Assembly: GCA_002747105.1 (NCBI GenBank)
Contig: PDSY01000015.1
Span: 1-64,000, forward strand
Length of the DNA: 64,000 nucleotides
DNA from: Flavobacteriales bacterium
Lineage (GTDB): Bacteria > Bacteroidota > Bacteroidia > Flavobacteriales > Weeksellaceae
Reading direction: 5' to 3'
The position numbers were made by a program, and so were the translations under genes. The notes beneath the pieces are model-generated. The model saw nothing but the letters and a program-made list of their open reading frames with translations. It had not been told where the DNA came from and made no database searches. Numbering within the stretch: position 1 is the stretch's first letter; the number at the start of each line of letters is the position of its first letter. Positions 8,258-17,217 of this stretch are shown here, one piece after another.

Positions 8258-10186
8258 ATGATTTCAAAGGCGACCATAGATAAGATATTTTCCGTTATCA
8301 GAGTGGAAGAAATTATTGGCGAGTATGTGCAATTAAAAAAGGCTGGTTCTAATTATAAAGGATTAAGTCCTTTTCAGGACGAAAAAAGTCCGAGTTTTGT
8401 GGTATCTCCGTCCAAGCAAATTTGGAAAGATTTTTCTTCGGGTAAAGGAGGAACGGCGATTTCTTTTTTAATGGAGATAGAAGGTTTTACTTATCCAGAG
8501 GCATTGAGGTATGCTGCCAAGAAATACGCTATCGAAATCGAAGAGGACAAAAGAGCACTTACCGAGGAAGAAAAAAAAGCCTATTCGGAAAGAGATTTAT
8601 TGTATAAAATTCACGAGGTAGCCAACGAATTTTTTATTCATCATTTACATCAAACAGAAGAGGGGAAACTCATTGGTCTTTCCTATTTTAAGGAAAGGGA
8701 ACTGAGGATGGAGATTATCGAAAAATTCCAGTTGGGATATTCTCCTCAAAAACGAAACGCCTTTACCGAATATGCACTTGAAAAAGGCTATCAAAAAGAC
8801 ATTTTGGAGAAATCTGGTCTTTCTCTTTTTACCGAATATTCGCCTGATGGTGTCGATCGTTTTAGAGAAAGAGTGATATTTCCTATTCATAGTTTTTCGG
8901 GTCGAGTTTTAGGTTTTGGAGCGAGGATTTTAAAAAATAATGTAAAAACGGCTAAGTACCTCAATTCTCCAGAAACAGGTATTTATCATAAATCCAATAT
9001 TTTATACGGTATCAACCAAAGTAAACAAGCGATTTCTAAACTGAATGTTTGTTATCTGGTGGAAGGTTATATGGATGTGATTGCTCTCCATCAGCACGGT
9101 ATTGAAAATGTGGTGGCGAGTTCGGGAACAGCACTGACCAAAGAGCAAATTAAACTCATTAAAAGGCTAACCGATAATGTAACCATTTTATTCGATGGGG
9201 ATAAAGCAGGGATAAAGGCGAGTTTCAGAAGTATTGATTTACTCTTAGCCGAAGGAATGAACATTCGGGTTTTATTATTTCCTGATGGCGACGATCCTGA
9301 TTCTTTTGTGAGGAAACACGATCAAGAATATGTAGAGAATTATATTCAGCATCAAGCCCAAGATTTCATTGATTTTAAGGCAGAAATTTTATTAAAAGAG
9401 GTGGGCGATGATCCGATTAAAAAATCGGAGGCAATTCGAGATATTGTAAAATCGGTGGCGTTTGTGAAGAATGCTCTTAAACAAGAGGTTTACCTGAAAG
9501 AAGTAGCCAGTAAATTTGATATTACAGAGCGAACTTTATTCAACGAACTGAATGTTCAGAAGCAAATTAAAAATAAACAAACCAAACCTACTCGCCTTCA
9601 AAAACAAGAGCCAACACCTAAATTAGAAGTTGTAAAAAAAGCTGATTTTCAAGTCAATCCGCTTTTGGTATTGGAAGAAAAATTGGTAGAGCTGATGATA
9701 AAATATGGTAATTATATTATAGATAGGAAAGATGATAAGAATAATGCCTATCAAATTACCGTTATTGAAGAAATTATCCATCATTTTAATGAGGATAATT
9801 ATCAAATAATATCGCCTATTAATCAAAAATTAGTCGATGAGTTTCGTAATGGTATCGAAAAAAATGAAATCTGTTCTCAGGATTTTTTCATTTCCTTAAT
9901 GGACGAAGAAATTACAGGTAAAGTGACCGATGCCTTGATAAACCCTTATGATTTGAGTAATTGGGAAAAGCACAATATATTTTTCAGCACAGAGGAGGAG
10001 GTTGTTCCAAAGGTAGTCAGTGATGTAATGGCTCGTCATAAGCGAGAATTAATCGTAAAAGTGATTCAAGATATTAAAAAAGATATCGCAGAAGGGAAGG
10101 GAGATGCAATGGAGAATTATACCCGAATCAATAAATTAAATCAGTTAAAAATAAAAATAGACGAAGATTTATATCGAATTTTATAG
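8258..10186 (+). CDS. dnaG: DNA primase DnaG with degenerate zinc-binding domain
   Basis: The protein is 642 aa. The N-terminal zinc-binding fold is present (YKGLSPFQDEKSPSF, then KQIWKDFSSGKGGTAISFLM), but all usual Cys/His ligands are replaced: canonical CPFH reads SPFQ, and the C-x2-C of the second half reads FSSG. The catalytic core follows with TOPRIM motifs EGYMD and DGDKAG. The C-terminal DnaB-interaction region is diverged. DnaG makes RNA primers for lagging-strand synthesis. As far as I recall, loss of zinc ligands is shared by other Flavobacteriia, so this is probably a lineage trait and not damage. It is divergent from ffh. Confidence 0.95.
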   Translation: MISKATIDKIFSVIRVEEIIGEYVQLKKAGSNYKGLSPFQDEKSPSFVVSPSKQIWKDFSSGKGGTAISFLMEIEGFTYPEALRYAAKKYAIEIEEDKRALTEEEKKAYSERDLLYKIHEVANEFFIHHLHQTEEGKLIGLSYFKERELRMEIIEKFQLGYSPQKRNAFTEYALEKGYQKDILEKSGLSLFTEYSPDGVDRFRERVIFPIHSFSGRVLGFGARILKNNVKTAKYLNSPETGIYHKSNILYGINQSKQAISKLNVCYLVEGYMDVIALHQHGIENVVASSGTALTKEQIKLIKRLTDNVTILFDGDKAGIKASFRSIDLLLAEGMNIRVLLFPDGDDPDSFVRKHDQEYVENYIQHQAQDFIDFKAEILLKEVGDDPIKKSEAIRDIVKSVAFVKNALKQEVYLKEVASKFDITERTLFNELNVQKQIKNKQTKPTRLQKQEPTPKLEVVKKADFQVNPLLVLEEKLVELMIKYGNYIIDRKDDKNNAYQITVIEEIIHHFNEDNYQIISPINQKLVDEFRNGIEKNEICSQDFFISLMDEEITGKVTDALINPYDLSNWEKHNIFFSTEEEVVPKVVSDVMARHKRELIVKVIQDIKKDIAEGKGDAMENYTRINKLNQLKIKIDEDLYRIL

Positions 10187-10189
10187 TTG

Positions 10190-10210
10190 ATGTTTCTTTA
10201 CGCCGAAAAA
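10190..10210 (+). repeat. 21-bp direct repeat, copy 1 (before lipoprotein pair)
   Basis: This copy matches 11445-11465 at 20 of 21 positions. The shared core is TCTTTACGCCGAAAAA. It lies just after the dnaG stop and before the lipoprotein pair, and the second copy is the leader of clpP. It may be a duplicated promoter or leader, since TCTTTA resembles part of a TAnnTTTG box. Confidence 0.7.
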
Positions 10211-10302
10211 AAATATTTTCCGTGTAAACGATATTATATTCAACCTTTTATAGGTCTTCTCTAAATATAAAATTAAAACTTTACTAATCAAATTAACCAA
10301 TT

Positions 10303-10848
10303 ATGAATATTAGAAAAATAACATATATATTAGGAGCGTTTTTGATAATCAGTTTGTTACAATCTTGTCCTGATAGATATAAAAATAGAGAGGATATTGC
10401 AGCAAATATCGCAGAGTATGCAGATTTAATAACCATAACTCCATTACAGCAGATTTATCAGCAAGGAGATGAAATTGTTTTAAAAATTACTGTTGATGCT
10501 ACCAATACTTATTTTGGAGGAGAGGCAAAGAACCTACATCAAATAACAGGTAATGATAAAGCTCGATTAAATACAAGTATCTATACACTTTTTGAAGATA
10601 ATGAATTTGAAATGATAAAAGGTTCACAAGGAGAGTCTATAAATGAGTATTATTTATTGTACAATCCTACCAATGGAAAATATGAATTGGAAATTAAAAT
10701 CATTTTAACTACAACAGGCATAAATATTCTGAACGCAAAAGGTTTTATTCATTTTAAAGGAAGTGATAAATACAATAGTTTTTTCTTAGATACGAATGTA
10801 GAAGGAATGGATGAACAAGGTCTTGTAGCGTTTAAAGTATTACCTTAA
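10303..10848 (+). CDS. Lipoprotein of unknown function, paralogue 1
   Basis: The protein is 181 aa with a lipoprotein signal peptide ending at LLQSC (Cys22). The mature part is predicted to be all-beta. It shares about 45% identity by eye with the next gene: ITPLQQIYQQGDEI against ISPLQDTYQKGEEI, NTYFGG against NTYFNG, YNPTNGKYELEIKI against YNPNNHQYELEIKI, and a common C-terminal EQG...F.VL ending. This marks a tandem duplication. The pair is 18 bases apart and surely co-transcribed. I do not recognise the family. The pattern of a repeated strand and a beta fold suggests an exposed envelope lipoprotein. Confidence 0.75.
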   Translation: MNIRKITYILGAFLIISLLQSCPDRYKNREDIAANIAEYADLITITPLQQIYQQGDEIVLKITVDATNTYFGGEAKNLHQITGNDKARLNTSIYTLFEDNEFEMIKGSQGESINEYYLLYNPTNGKYELEIKIILTTTGINILNAKGFIHFKGSDKYNSFFLDTNVEGMDEQGLVAFKVLP

Positions 10849-10866
10849 ACTTTAATAAACAATTTT

Positions 10867-11424
10867 ATGGATTTTAGAAAAATAATTTATGAATTTAGTG
10901 TACTGATATTATTAGGTGTATGTATAAGTTGTATTCCTGAAAGAGAACCGCCTACCCGTTCATTCTTTACAAAAATTCCAAATTTAGTGAGTATTTCACC
11001 ATTGCAAGACACCTACCAAAAAGGAGAGGAAATAACATTAAAGGCTTACTTAGATACTGAAAATACTTATTTTAATGGGAAAAAGTATGATGTTTATGAA
11101 ATAACACAGAATAACAAAATGTCATTGGATATCATTTACTACACTTCTAATATGTTGATTTCAGGTAATGAACTAACTTTTATAAAAGGTGGCAAGTCGG
11201 AATATCCGAATATTTTCTATATGACTTATAATCCAAACAATCATCAATATGAATTAGAAATAAAAATTAAATTGAATAGAGTTGGAGGATATGCTCTCCG
11301 TGCAAATACAGTATCAATGTGGGTGAGTGACCAGCAACCTTATTGGACTGACTTTAAAATAACAACGAATATAGTAACAGGTGGCAATGAACAAGGTGTA
11401 ATAAGATTTATAGTTCTTTCCTAA
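10867..11424 (+). CDS. Lipoprotein of unknown function, paralogue 2
   Basis: The protein is 185 aa. It has a signal peptide with lipobox around VCISC (Cys22) and a mature beta-rich region homologous along its whole length to the preceding gene. It lies 18 bases downstream of that gene. The two genes are bracketed by the 21-bp direct repeat at 10190 and 11445, and base composition is slightly more AT-rich than in dnaG and clpP. That suggests insertion of the pair between them. Function is unknown. Confidence 0.75.
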   Translation: MDFRKIIYEFSVLILLGVCISCIPEREPPTRSFFTKIPNLVSISPLQDTYQKGEEITLKAYLDTENTYFNGKKYDVYEITQNNKMSLDIIYYTSNMLISGNELTFIKGGKSEYPNIFYMTYNPNNHQYELEIKIKLNRVGGYALRANTVSMWVSDQQPYWTDFKITTNIVTGGNEQGVIRFIVLS

Positions 11425-11444
11425 GTCTATGAGTAATTTAATTT

Positions 11445-11465
11445 ATGTATCTTTACGCCGAAAAA
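11445..11465 (+). promoter_or_regulatory. Repeat copy 2 / probable clpP leader
   Basis: The second copy of the 21-bp repeat ends 12 bases before the clpP start codon. TATCTTTA resembles the Bacteroidota -7 element (TAnnTTTG). I infer that it contains the clpP promoter or transcript start, and that copy 1 gives the inserted lipoprotein pair the same signal. Confidence 0.45.
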
Positions 11466-11477
11466 TAAGACAATAAT

Positions 11478-12158
11478 ATGGACATAAAAAAAGAATTTAG
11501 AGATTTTTCTACTAAGCATTTAGGTAATAATGGTTTAGCGACCGACCAATATATGAGAGGGTTCGACCCGATGAATATCACCCCTTATATTATGGAGGAA
11601 CGCCGAATGAATGTTGCTCAGATGGATGTTTTTTCTCGTTTAATGATGGATAGAATTATCTTTTTGGGAACAGGGATAGATGACCAAGTGGCGAATATCG
11701 TAACGGCTCAGTTGTTATTCTTGGAAAGTTCGGATTCTACCAAAGATATTCAGATTTATATTAATTCTCCAGGAGGTAGCGTCTATGCAGGATTGGGGAT
11801 TTATGATACCATGCAAATTATCAAGCCAGATGTAGCGACGATTTGTACGGGAATGGCAGCATCTATGGGAGCTGTTTTATTGGTTTCAGGAGAGAAAGGA
11901 AAACGTTCTGCATTAAAGCATTCTCGTGTAATGATTCATCAGCCAAGTGGTGGAGCTCAGGGAGTGGCAAGTGATATGGAAATTAATTTAAGAGAAATGT
12001 TAAAACTTAAAAAAGAGTTGTATGACATTATCTCTACACATTCTGGACAATCTTACGAGTGGGTAGAAAAAGCATCGGATAGAGATTATTGGATGACTTC
12101 CTCAGAGGCGAAAGAAAAAGGAATGGTAGATGAGGTTTTAGGATTGAAAAAAGATTAA
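11478..12158 (+). CDS. clpP: ATP-dependent Clp protease proteolytic subunit ClpP
   Basis: The protein is 226 aa. The catalytic serine lies in TGMAASMGAVLL, the histidine in VMIHQPSGGAQG and the aspartate is further on near LREML...D. The oligomerisation and head region (INSPGGSVYAGLGIYDTM) is typical. The N-terminus is about 25 residues longer than in E. coli, which is consistent with a propeptide. ClpP forms a 14-subunit chamber that degrades proteins fed by ClpX or ClpA/C. No clpX lies next to it. Confidence 0.97.
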   Translation: MDIKKEFRDFSTKHLGNNGLATDQYMRGFDPMNITPYIMEERRMNVAQMDVFSRLMMDRIIFLGTGIDDQVANIVTAQLLFLESSDSTKDIQIYINSPGGSVYAGLGIYDTMQIIKPDVATICTGMAASMGAVLLVSGEKGKRSALKHSRVMIHQPSGGAQGVASDMEINLREMLKLKKELYDIISTHSGQSYEWVEKASDRDYWMTSSEAKEKGMVDEVLGLKKD

Positions 12159-12214
12159 CAAAATAAACAAAAAAATCATAGAATTTAACTATTACGAAAA
12201 TTCATTAGAAATCA

Positions 12215-12244
12215 TTGCCTTTTTGTAGAATATGTTTAAATTTG
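12215..12244 (+). promoter_or_regulatory. Promoter of lipoamide dehydrogenase gene
   Basis: TTG at 12215-12217, a 19-base spacer and TAAATTTG at 12237-12244 match the Bacteroidota sigma-A consensus. The start codon is 37 bases downstream. Confidence 0.65.
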
Positions 12245-12280
12245 TGTTTTAAAAATTAAAATAATTAAATAGAAAATAAA

Positions 12281-13684
12281 ATGAGTCAATTTGATGTTAC
12301 CGTAATCGGTTCAGGACCTGGTGGATATGTGGCGGCAATTAGATGTGCCCAATTAGGTTTTAAAACTGCACTTATCGAAAAATATTCAACGCTAGGAGGT
12401 ACTTGCCTGAATGTAGGTTGTATTCCTTCCAAAGCATTATTAGATAGTTCGGAGCATTTTGAAAATGCAAAACACAATTTCGAAAATCACGGAATTTTAA
12501 TCAACGAACCAAAGGCTGATATTGCAAGAATGATTGCAAGAAAAAACGAAGTAGTAGAACAAACTACAAAGGGTATTCAGTTTTTAATGGACAAAAATAA
12601 AATTACCGTTTTCGAAGGTTTAGGAAGTTTTGAGTCTGCTACAAAGATTAAAATTACTAAAAAAGACGGTTCTACCGAAAGTATAGAGTCTAAAAAAACA
12701 ATTATTGCAACAGGTTCTAAGCCAACTGCTTTACCTTTTGCACCGATTGATAAAGAAAGAATTATCACTTCTACAGAAGCCCTTAATTTAAAAGAGATAC
12801 CAAAGAAATTATTAGTGATTGGAGGTGGAGTTATCGGACTTGAATTAGGTTCTGTATATTTGAGATTAGGTGCTGAAGTAACGGTAATCGAATACGATAA
12901 GAGAATTATTCCAGGAATGGACGGTGCTTTATCAAAAGAACTTCAAAAAGTATTGAAAAAACAAGGGATGAAGTTCAGTCTTTCTACGGGAGTTTCTAAT
13001 GTGGAAAGAGACGGAGATACCGTAAAAGTAACGGCAACCAACAAAAAAGGGGCAGAAGTAACTTTCGAGGGAGATTATTGTTTAGTTTCTGTGGGTAGAA
13101 GACCTTACACCGAAGGTTTAGGATTGGAAAACGCAGGAGTAGAACTAGACGAAAGAGGAAGAGTGAAAGTAAATGACCATTTACAAACCAATGTAGCGAA
13201 CATCTACGCGATTGGTGATGTTGTAAAAGGTGCAATGTTAGCTCACAAAGCAGAGGAAGAAGGAGTTTTTGTTGCTGAATCGTTGGCGGGTCAAAAACCT
13301 CATATCAATTATAATTTAATCCCAGGAGTAGTGTATACTTGGCCAGAAGTGGCAGGAGTTGGTAAAACTGAGGAGCAATTAAAAGAAGAAAAAGCAGACT
13401 ATAAAGTAGGAACTTTCCCAATGAGAGCATTAGGAAGAAGTCGTGCATCAGGAGATACAGATGGTTTAGTGAAAATTTTAGCGGATAAAAACACCGATGA
13501 AATTTTAGGATTCCACATCATTGGAGCAAGAGCAGCAGATTTAATTGCAGAGGGAGTTACCGCAATGGAATTTAGAGCGAGTGCAGAAGATTTAACGAGA
13601 ATGTCTCATGCGCATCCAACTTACGCAGAAGCGATTAAGGAGGCGGCATTAGACGCTACGGATAAGAGAGCAATTCATATGTAA
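12281..13684 (+). CDS. lpdA: Dihydrolipoyl dehydrogenase (E3), copy 1
   Basis: The protein is 467 aa. It has an N-terminal FAD fold (IGSGPGGYVAA), redox-active disulfide in GGTCLNVGCIPSKA, NAD-binding VIGGGVIGLELGS, and the C-terminal dimer domain with catalytic histidine in HAHPTYAEA. It reoxidises the dihydrolipoyl group of 2-oxo acid dehydrogenase complexes using NAD+. Its closest type by motif is the E3 of 2-oxoglutarate dehydrogenase. A second, clearly different copy lies at 26124-27515. It is transcribed alone and ends at a strong terminator. Confidence 0.96.
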   Translation: MSQFDVTVIGSGPGGYVAAIRCAQLGFKTALIEKYSTLGGTCLNVGCIPSKALLDSSEHFENAKHNFENHGILINEPKADIARMIARKNEVVEQTTKGIQFLMDKNKITVFEGLGSFESATKIKITKKDGSTESIESKKTIIATGSKPTALPFAPIDKERIITSTEALNLKEIPKKLLVIGGGVIGLELGSVYLRLGAEVTVIEYDKRIIPGMDGALSKELQKVLKKQGMKFSLSTGVSNVERDGDTVKVTATNKKGAEVTFEGDYCLVSVGRRPYTEGLGLENAGVELDERGRVKVNDHLQTNVANIYAIGDVVKGAMLAHKAEEEGVFVAESLAGQKPHINYNLIPGVVYTWPEVAGVGKTEEQLKEEKADYKVGTFPMRALGRSRASGDTDGLVKILADKNTDEILGFHIIGARAADLIAEGVTAMEFRASAEDLTRMSHAHPTYAEAIKEAALDATDKRAIHM

Positions 13685-13707
13685 AATGCGAATTGTTGAA
13701 TAATTAT

Positions 13708-13741
13708 AAAAGAGAAGTCGAAAAAGGCTTCTCTTTTTTTT
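13708..13741 (+). terminator. Rho-independent terminator of lpdA copy 1
   Basis: The stem AAAAGAGAAG / CTTCTCTTTT with a 10-base loop is followed by a T run. Confidence 0.85.
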
Positions 13742-13787
13742 GAAGTGATGAATTTAAAACTTATTTTTGCGTACTTAAGACTAAATT

Positions 13788-14453
13788 ATGGAGCATTTTG
13801 AGAGTTGGAAAGATTTATTAAACCCCGAATTTTATATTAAATTAGGTGGTTTTTGGTTAATATTATTTATTATTTTCGCAGAAACGGGACTTTTTATAGG
13901 GTTTTTCTTGCCAGGCGATTCATTGTTATTTGTTTCGGGAATTTATGCAGAGGTACTAATTAGTGAAACTTTTGGTTCTACGGGAAGTGGTTTTTGGGAT
14001 ACTACAATTTTAGCATTGAGTGTTGCTTTAATGGCGATTTTAGGAAATCAGGTGGGATATTGGTTTGGTTATAGAGCGGGTAAATCTCTATATGAAAGGG
14101 AAGATTCGTTTTTCTTTAAGAAAAAATACCTATATCAAGCTCACGACTTTTTTGAGGAAAAAGGAGCTTTTGCCGTTATTGGAGCGAGGTTTTTACCTAT
14201 CGTAAGGACATTTGTGCCTATTGTTGCTGGGATTGTAAAAATGGACAAAAAGAAGTTTGTCTTAGATAATATTATTGGGGCATTTGCTTGGTCTTTTATA
14301 ATGATTTTTGCAGGGCATTATTTAGATTCTTTATTCAGAACTCAATTTGGGATAGATTTAAAATCTCACCTCGAAATGATAGTCCTTGTGATTGTATTGG
14401 TAACAACGCTTCCTGTGATTGTTAAATTCTTTTTTGGGAAAAAGAAAGCATAA
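13788..14453 (+). CDS. DedA-family inner membrane protein
   Basis: The protein is 221 aa with four to six membrane segments. DedA/SNARE-associated motifs are GFFLPGDSLLF near residue 40 and RFLPIVRTFVPIVAG near 138, with the conserved acidic and arginine residues. DedA proteins act in the inner membrane in lipid scrambling, including undecaprenyl-phosphate recycling, and in proton-dependent envelope homeostasis. The substrate here is not known. It converges on rpe across a shared terminator. Confidence 0.93.
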   Translation: MEHFESWKDLLNPEFYIKLGGFWLILFIIFAETGLFIGFFLPGDSLLFVSGIYAEVLISETFGSTGSGFWDTTILALSVALMAILGNQVGYWFGYRAGKSLYEREDSFFFKKKYLYQAHDFFEEKGAFAVIGARFLPIVRTFVPIVAGIVKMDKKKFVLDNIIGAFAWSFIMIFAGHYLDSLFRTQFGIDLKSHLEMIVLVIVLVTTLPVIVKFFFGKKKA

Positions 14454-14478
14454 ATATTTCAATCTTAAACATAAAATG

Positions 14479-14514
14479 AAAAAATCCGAGTTTTTAAAGG
14501 CTCGGATTTTTTTT
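14479..14514. terminator. Bidirectional terminator dedA / rpe
   Basis: The stem AAAAAATCCGAG / CTCGGATTTTTT with a 10-base loop lies between the convergent genes. Confidence 0.85.
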
Positions 14515-14530
14515 ACTATTAATGAATTAT

Positions 14531-15181
14531 CTATTTCTTTAATTCTTCAATCGTTTTGCTTGGGTTTTCTGAACCAAAAACGGCACTTCCTGCCACTAAA
14601 ACATCTGCTCCAGCATCAAATAATAGAGAGGCATTTTGTGTATTGACTCCTCCATCTACTTCAATTAAAGCTTTAGAATTGTATTTTTCAATCAATGCTT
14701 TTAATTGTTTAATTTTCTTATAAGTATTTTCGATAAATTTTTGCCCTCCAAATCCAGGGTTTACACTCATTAATAATACCAAATCTACTTCAGCAATAAT
14801 ATCTTCCAAAACACTCACAGGTGTAGAAGGATTAAGCACTACTCCTGCTTTTGCTCCTTTTTCTTGGATTAGTTTAATCGTTCTATGCAAGTGGGTACAA
14901 GCTTCATAATGAACCGCTACTAAATCTGCTCCTTGATGGATGAATTCCTCTACATATTTCTCAGGCTCTACAATCATCAAATGGACATCAATGAATTTTT
15001 TGGCGTGTTTTTTGATCGGTTTCATGACAGGAAATCCAAATGAAATATTAGGAACAAATCTCCCATCCATTACATCGATGTGGAACCAATCTGCCTGACT
15101 TTCATTAATCATTTCGATGTCTCTTTGTAAGTTCCCAAAATCTGCTGATAATAGGGAAGGAGCAATCATTTTTGTCTTCAT
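14531..15181 (-). CDS. rpe: Ribulose-phosphate 3-epimerase
   Basis: The protein is 216 aa TIM barrel. Motifs are PSLLSADFG, HIDVMDGRFVPN (metal-binding His and Asp), MSVNPGFGGQ and IEVDGGVN. It interconverts ribulose-5-phosphate and xylulose-5-phosphate in the pentose phosphate pathway. The start codon overlaps the end of the M42 peptidase gene by 4 bases (ATGA type), so the two are translationally coupled. Confidence 0.97.
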   Translation of the reverse strand: MKTKMIAPSLLSADFGNLQRDIEMINESQADWFHIDVMDGRFVPNISFGFPVMKPIKKHAKKFIDVHLMIVEPEKYVEEFIHQGADLVAVHYEACTHLHRTIKLIQEKGAKAGVVLNPSTPVSVLEDIIAEVDLVLLMSVNPGFGGQKFIENTYKKIKQLKALIEKYNSKALIEVDGGVNTQNASLLFDAGADVLVAGSAVFGSENPSKTIEELKK

Positions 15182-16260
15182 TTTTTATGATATTTTAGGT
15201 TCATATTAGGCTTGATATTCAATAAAGTTTGGTAGATAAGTTGAATTACATTTTTTACATCTTCTTTGGCGACCATTTCTACCGTCGTGTGCATATAACG
15301 CAATGGTAATGAGATTAATGCCGAAGGAACTCCACCATTAGAGTGAGCGAAAGCATCGGTATCTGTTCCTGTTGCTCGGCTACAGGCTCCTCTTTGGAAA
15401 GGTATTTTTTTCTTTTTCGCCGTTTTAGTAATCAGTTCCCTTACATTATGGTGAATACTCGGTGCGTGGAAAACCACAGGACCGTCGCCACATTTTTGGT
15501 CACCTTCTTTTTTCTTGTCAATCATCGGTGTTGTCGTATTATGCGTAACATCGGTAACGATAGCGATATTCGGCTTAATGGTGTCAGCAATCATTCTTGC
15601 TCCATACAAACCAACTTCCTCCTGAACGGAATTAGTAATATACAATCCAAAAGGTAATTTCTTCTTGTTTTCTTTCAATAATCTCGCTACTTCAGCAATC
15701 ATAAAACCACCAATTCTATTGTCTAATGCTCTGCAAACGAAATATTTGTCATTCATTTCAAAGAACTCATCAGGGTAGGTAATCATGGTTCCAACACTGA
15801 TTCCCATTTCTTCAACTTCTTTTTTGGAAGTTGCTCCACAATCAATAAAAATATTGTCCAATTTTGGGGTAGGTTCGTTTTTATTCCCTATTCTTGTATG
15901 AATGGCTGGCCAACCGAAAACGCCTTTTACAACCCCTTTTTCTCCGTGAATATGCACCATTTTAGATGGAGCAATCACTTGGTCTGAACCTCCATTTCTA
16001 ATCACATAAATGAGTCCGTCATCGGTAATATAGTTTACATACCACGCAATTTCGTCTGCGTGAGCCTCTATCACTACCTTAAATTTTGCTTTTGGATTGA
16101 TAATACCATAGCAAGTACCATAATGATCGATTTTAATTTCATCTACATAAGGTTTGATATAGTCCATCCAAATCTCTTGTCCTGCTCTCTCGTAACCTGT
16201 TGGAGAGGCAACATTTAAATATTTTTCTAAAAATTTAATCGATGACTTTTTTAGTTTCAT
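15178..16260 (-). CDS. M42-family metallopeptidase (glutamyl/aminopeptidase)
   Basis: The protein is 360 aa, the typical length. Zinc-binding and catalytic motifs are EAHADEIAW (about residue 66), RALDNRIGG, NSVQEEVGLYGA, VTDVTH, TDTDAFAHS and YMHTTVEM. M42 enzymes are cytosolic dodecameric aminopeptidases that trim short peptides; some act as endoglucanase-like misnomers. It overlaps rpe by 4 bases. It is divergent from a DUF4294 gene. Confidence 0.94.
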   Translation of the reverse strand: MKLKKSSIKFLEKYLNVASPTGYERAGQEIWMDYIKPYVDEIKIDHYGTCYGIINPKAKFKVVIEAHADEIAWYVNYITDDGLIYVIRNGGSDQVIAPSKMVHIHGEKGVVKGVFGWPAIHTRIGNKNEPTPKLDNIFIDCGATSKKEVEEMGISVGTMITYPDEFFEMNDKYFVCRALDNRIGGFMIAEVARLLKENKKKLPFGLYITNSVQEEVGLYGARMIADTIKPNIAIVTDVTHNTTTPMIDKKKEGDQKCGDGPVVFHAPSIHHNVRELITKTAKKKKIPFQRGACSRATGTDTDAFAHSNGGVPSALISLPLRYMHTTVEMVAKEDVKNVIQLIYQTLLNIKPNMNLKYHKK

Positions 16261-16308
16261 AATAAAAAGGGTATAATTTTTGCTTTAAGTTTTCAAAATG
16301 TAAAAGTA

Positions 16309-17013
16309 ATGAAATTATATCAATTTATATTAATATTTGTATTGTTTTTGGGAGGAATTAGTTTTGGGCAGGAGACTATTAAGCGTAAGTCTTTTGATGA
16401 TATACCGAAAGAGCAGTTGCGTACAGATGATTTTGGAAATCGATATTATTATGATAAAAAACAAAGAGCTAGATACTATAAAATTAATGGGGAAACCGTT
16501 ATTATTATGGACGAATTACAATTGGTTAGAAAACCTAATTTTAATAATGAATTAGATGCTAAATATTATAAGTTTATCAATAGAAAATTGTCCAGAGTTT
16601 ATCCTTTATTTTTAATTGCTCTTGAGCAATATAGAGATATTAACGAGGAAGTTTCCAATATTGAAAGAAAGTCTGAAAAACGAAGGTATATCAAACGAAA
16701 GCAAAAGAAATTAGCCGAGGAATACGAACAAAAATTAAGAAATCTAACCACAACCGAAGGTCGAGTTTTTGCTAAACTAATGAGCCGAGCAACGGGAAAA
16801 ACGGTCTATGAGATCATCAAGGAATTGCGTGGTGGTTGGAGTGCTTTTTGGTGGAATGTAAAGGGAAATATCGCCGATGTAGATATTAAAACAGCTTATA
16901 ATCCGCGCCGAGATAGGAGCGATGCCTTTTTGGAAACCCTTTTACAATCGCATTGGAATGCTTACCATCTTCCCCCTTATCCTGGGTATAAAGATTTTAA
17001 AGTGAAGAAGTAA
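16309..17013 (+). CDS. DUF4294 family exported protein
   Basis: The protein is 234 aa. It has a signal peptide (residues 1-21, ending SFGQ), then a charged helical region (RYYYDKKQRARYYKIN, repeated KRK runs) and conserved GGWSAFWWNVKG near residue 176. These features fit the DUF4294 family, which is restricted to Bacteroidota and is often seen beside an M42 peptidase, as here (divergent, 48 bases between starts). The function is unknown. The signal peptide places it in the periplasm or envelope. Confidence 0.8.
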   Translation: MKLYQFILIFVLFLGGISFGQETIKRKSFDDIPKEQLRTDDFGNRYYYDKKQRARYYKINGETVIIMDELQLVRKPNFNNELDAKYYKFINRKLSRVYPLFLIALEQYRDINEEVSNIERKSEKRRYIKRKQKKLAEEYEQKLRNLTTTEGRVFAKLMSRATGKTVYEIIKELRGGWSAFWWNVKGNIADVDIKTAYNPRRDRSDAFLETLLQSHWNAYHLPPYPGYKDFKVKK

Positions 17014-17217
17014 TTGGAGAACGAGAAAATTAGGGAATGAGATGATTTCATTATTTTTTCTCTCGTTTAGATTATCTTGCCTATTTTTTATACTTTTAAT
17101 TTTTATTTTGCTTTCTAAGTTCAGTGATTTTAACGCTTGTAAGGAGAAGCAATCGGTCTAAAAATATGACGATTCAAATACAATTTGCCGTCAATGCCCT
17201 CATAAAAAGGAACATCT
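17014..17217. other. Intergenic region, no gene seen
   Basis: This is a 204-bp gap. Near its left end AACGAGA and TCTCGTT form an imperfect hairpin followed by T-rich sequence, probably the terminator of the DUF4294 gene. I see no open frame or RNA. Confidence 0.5.
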
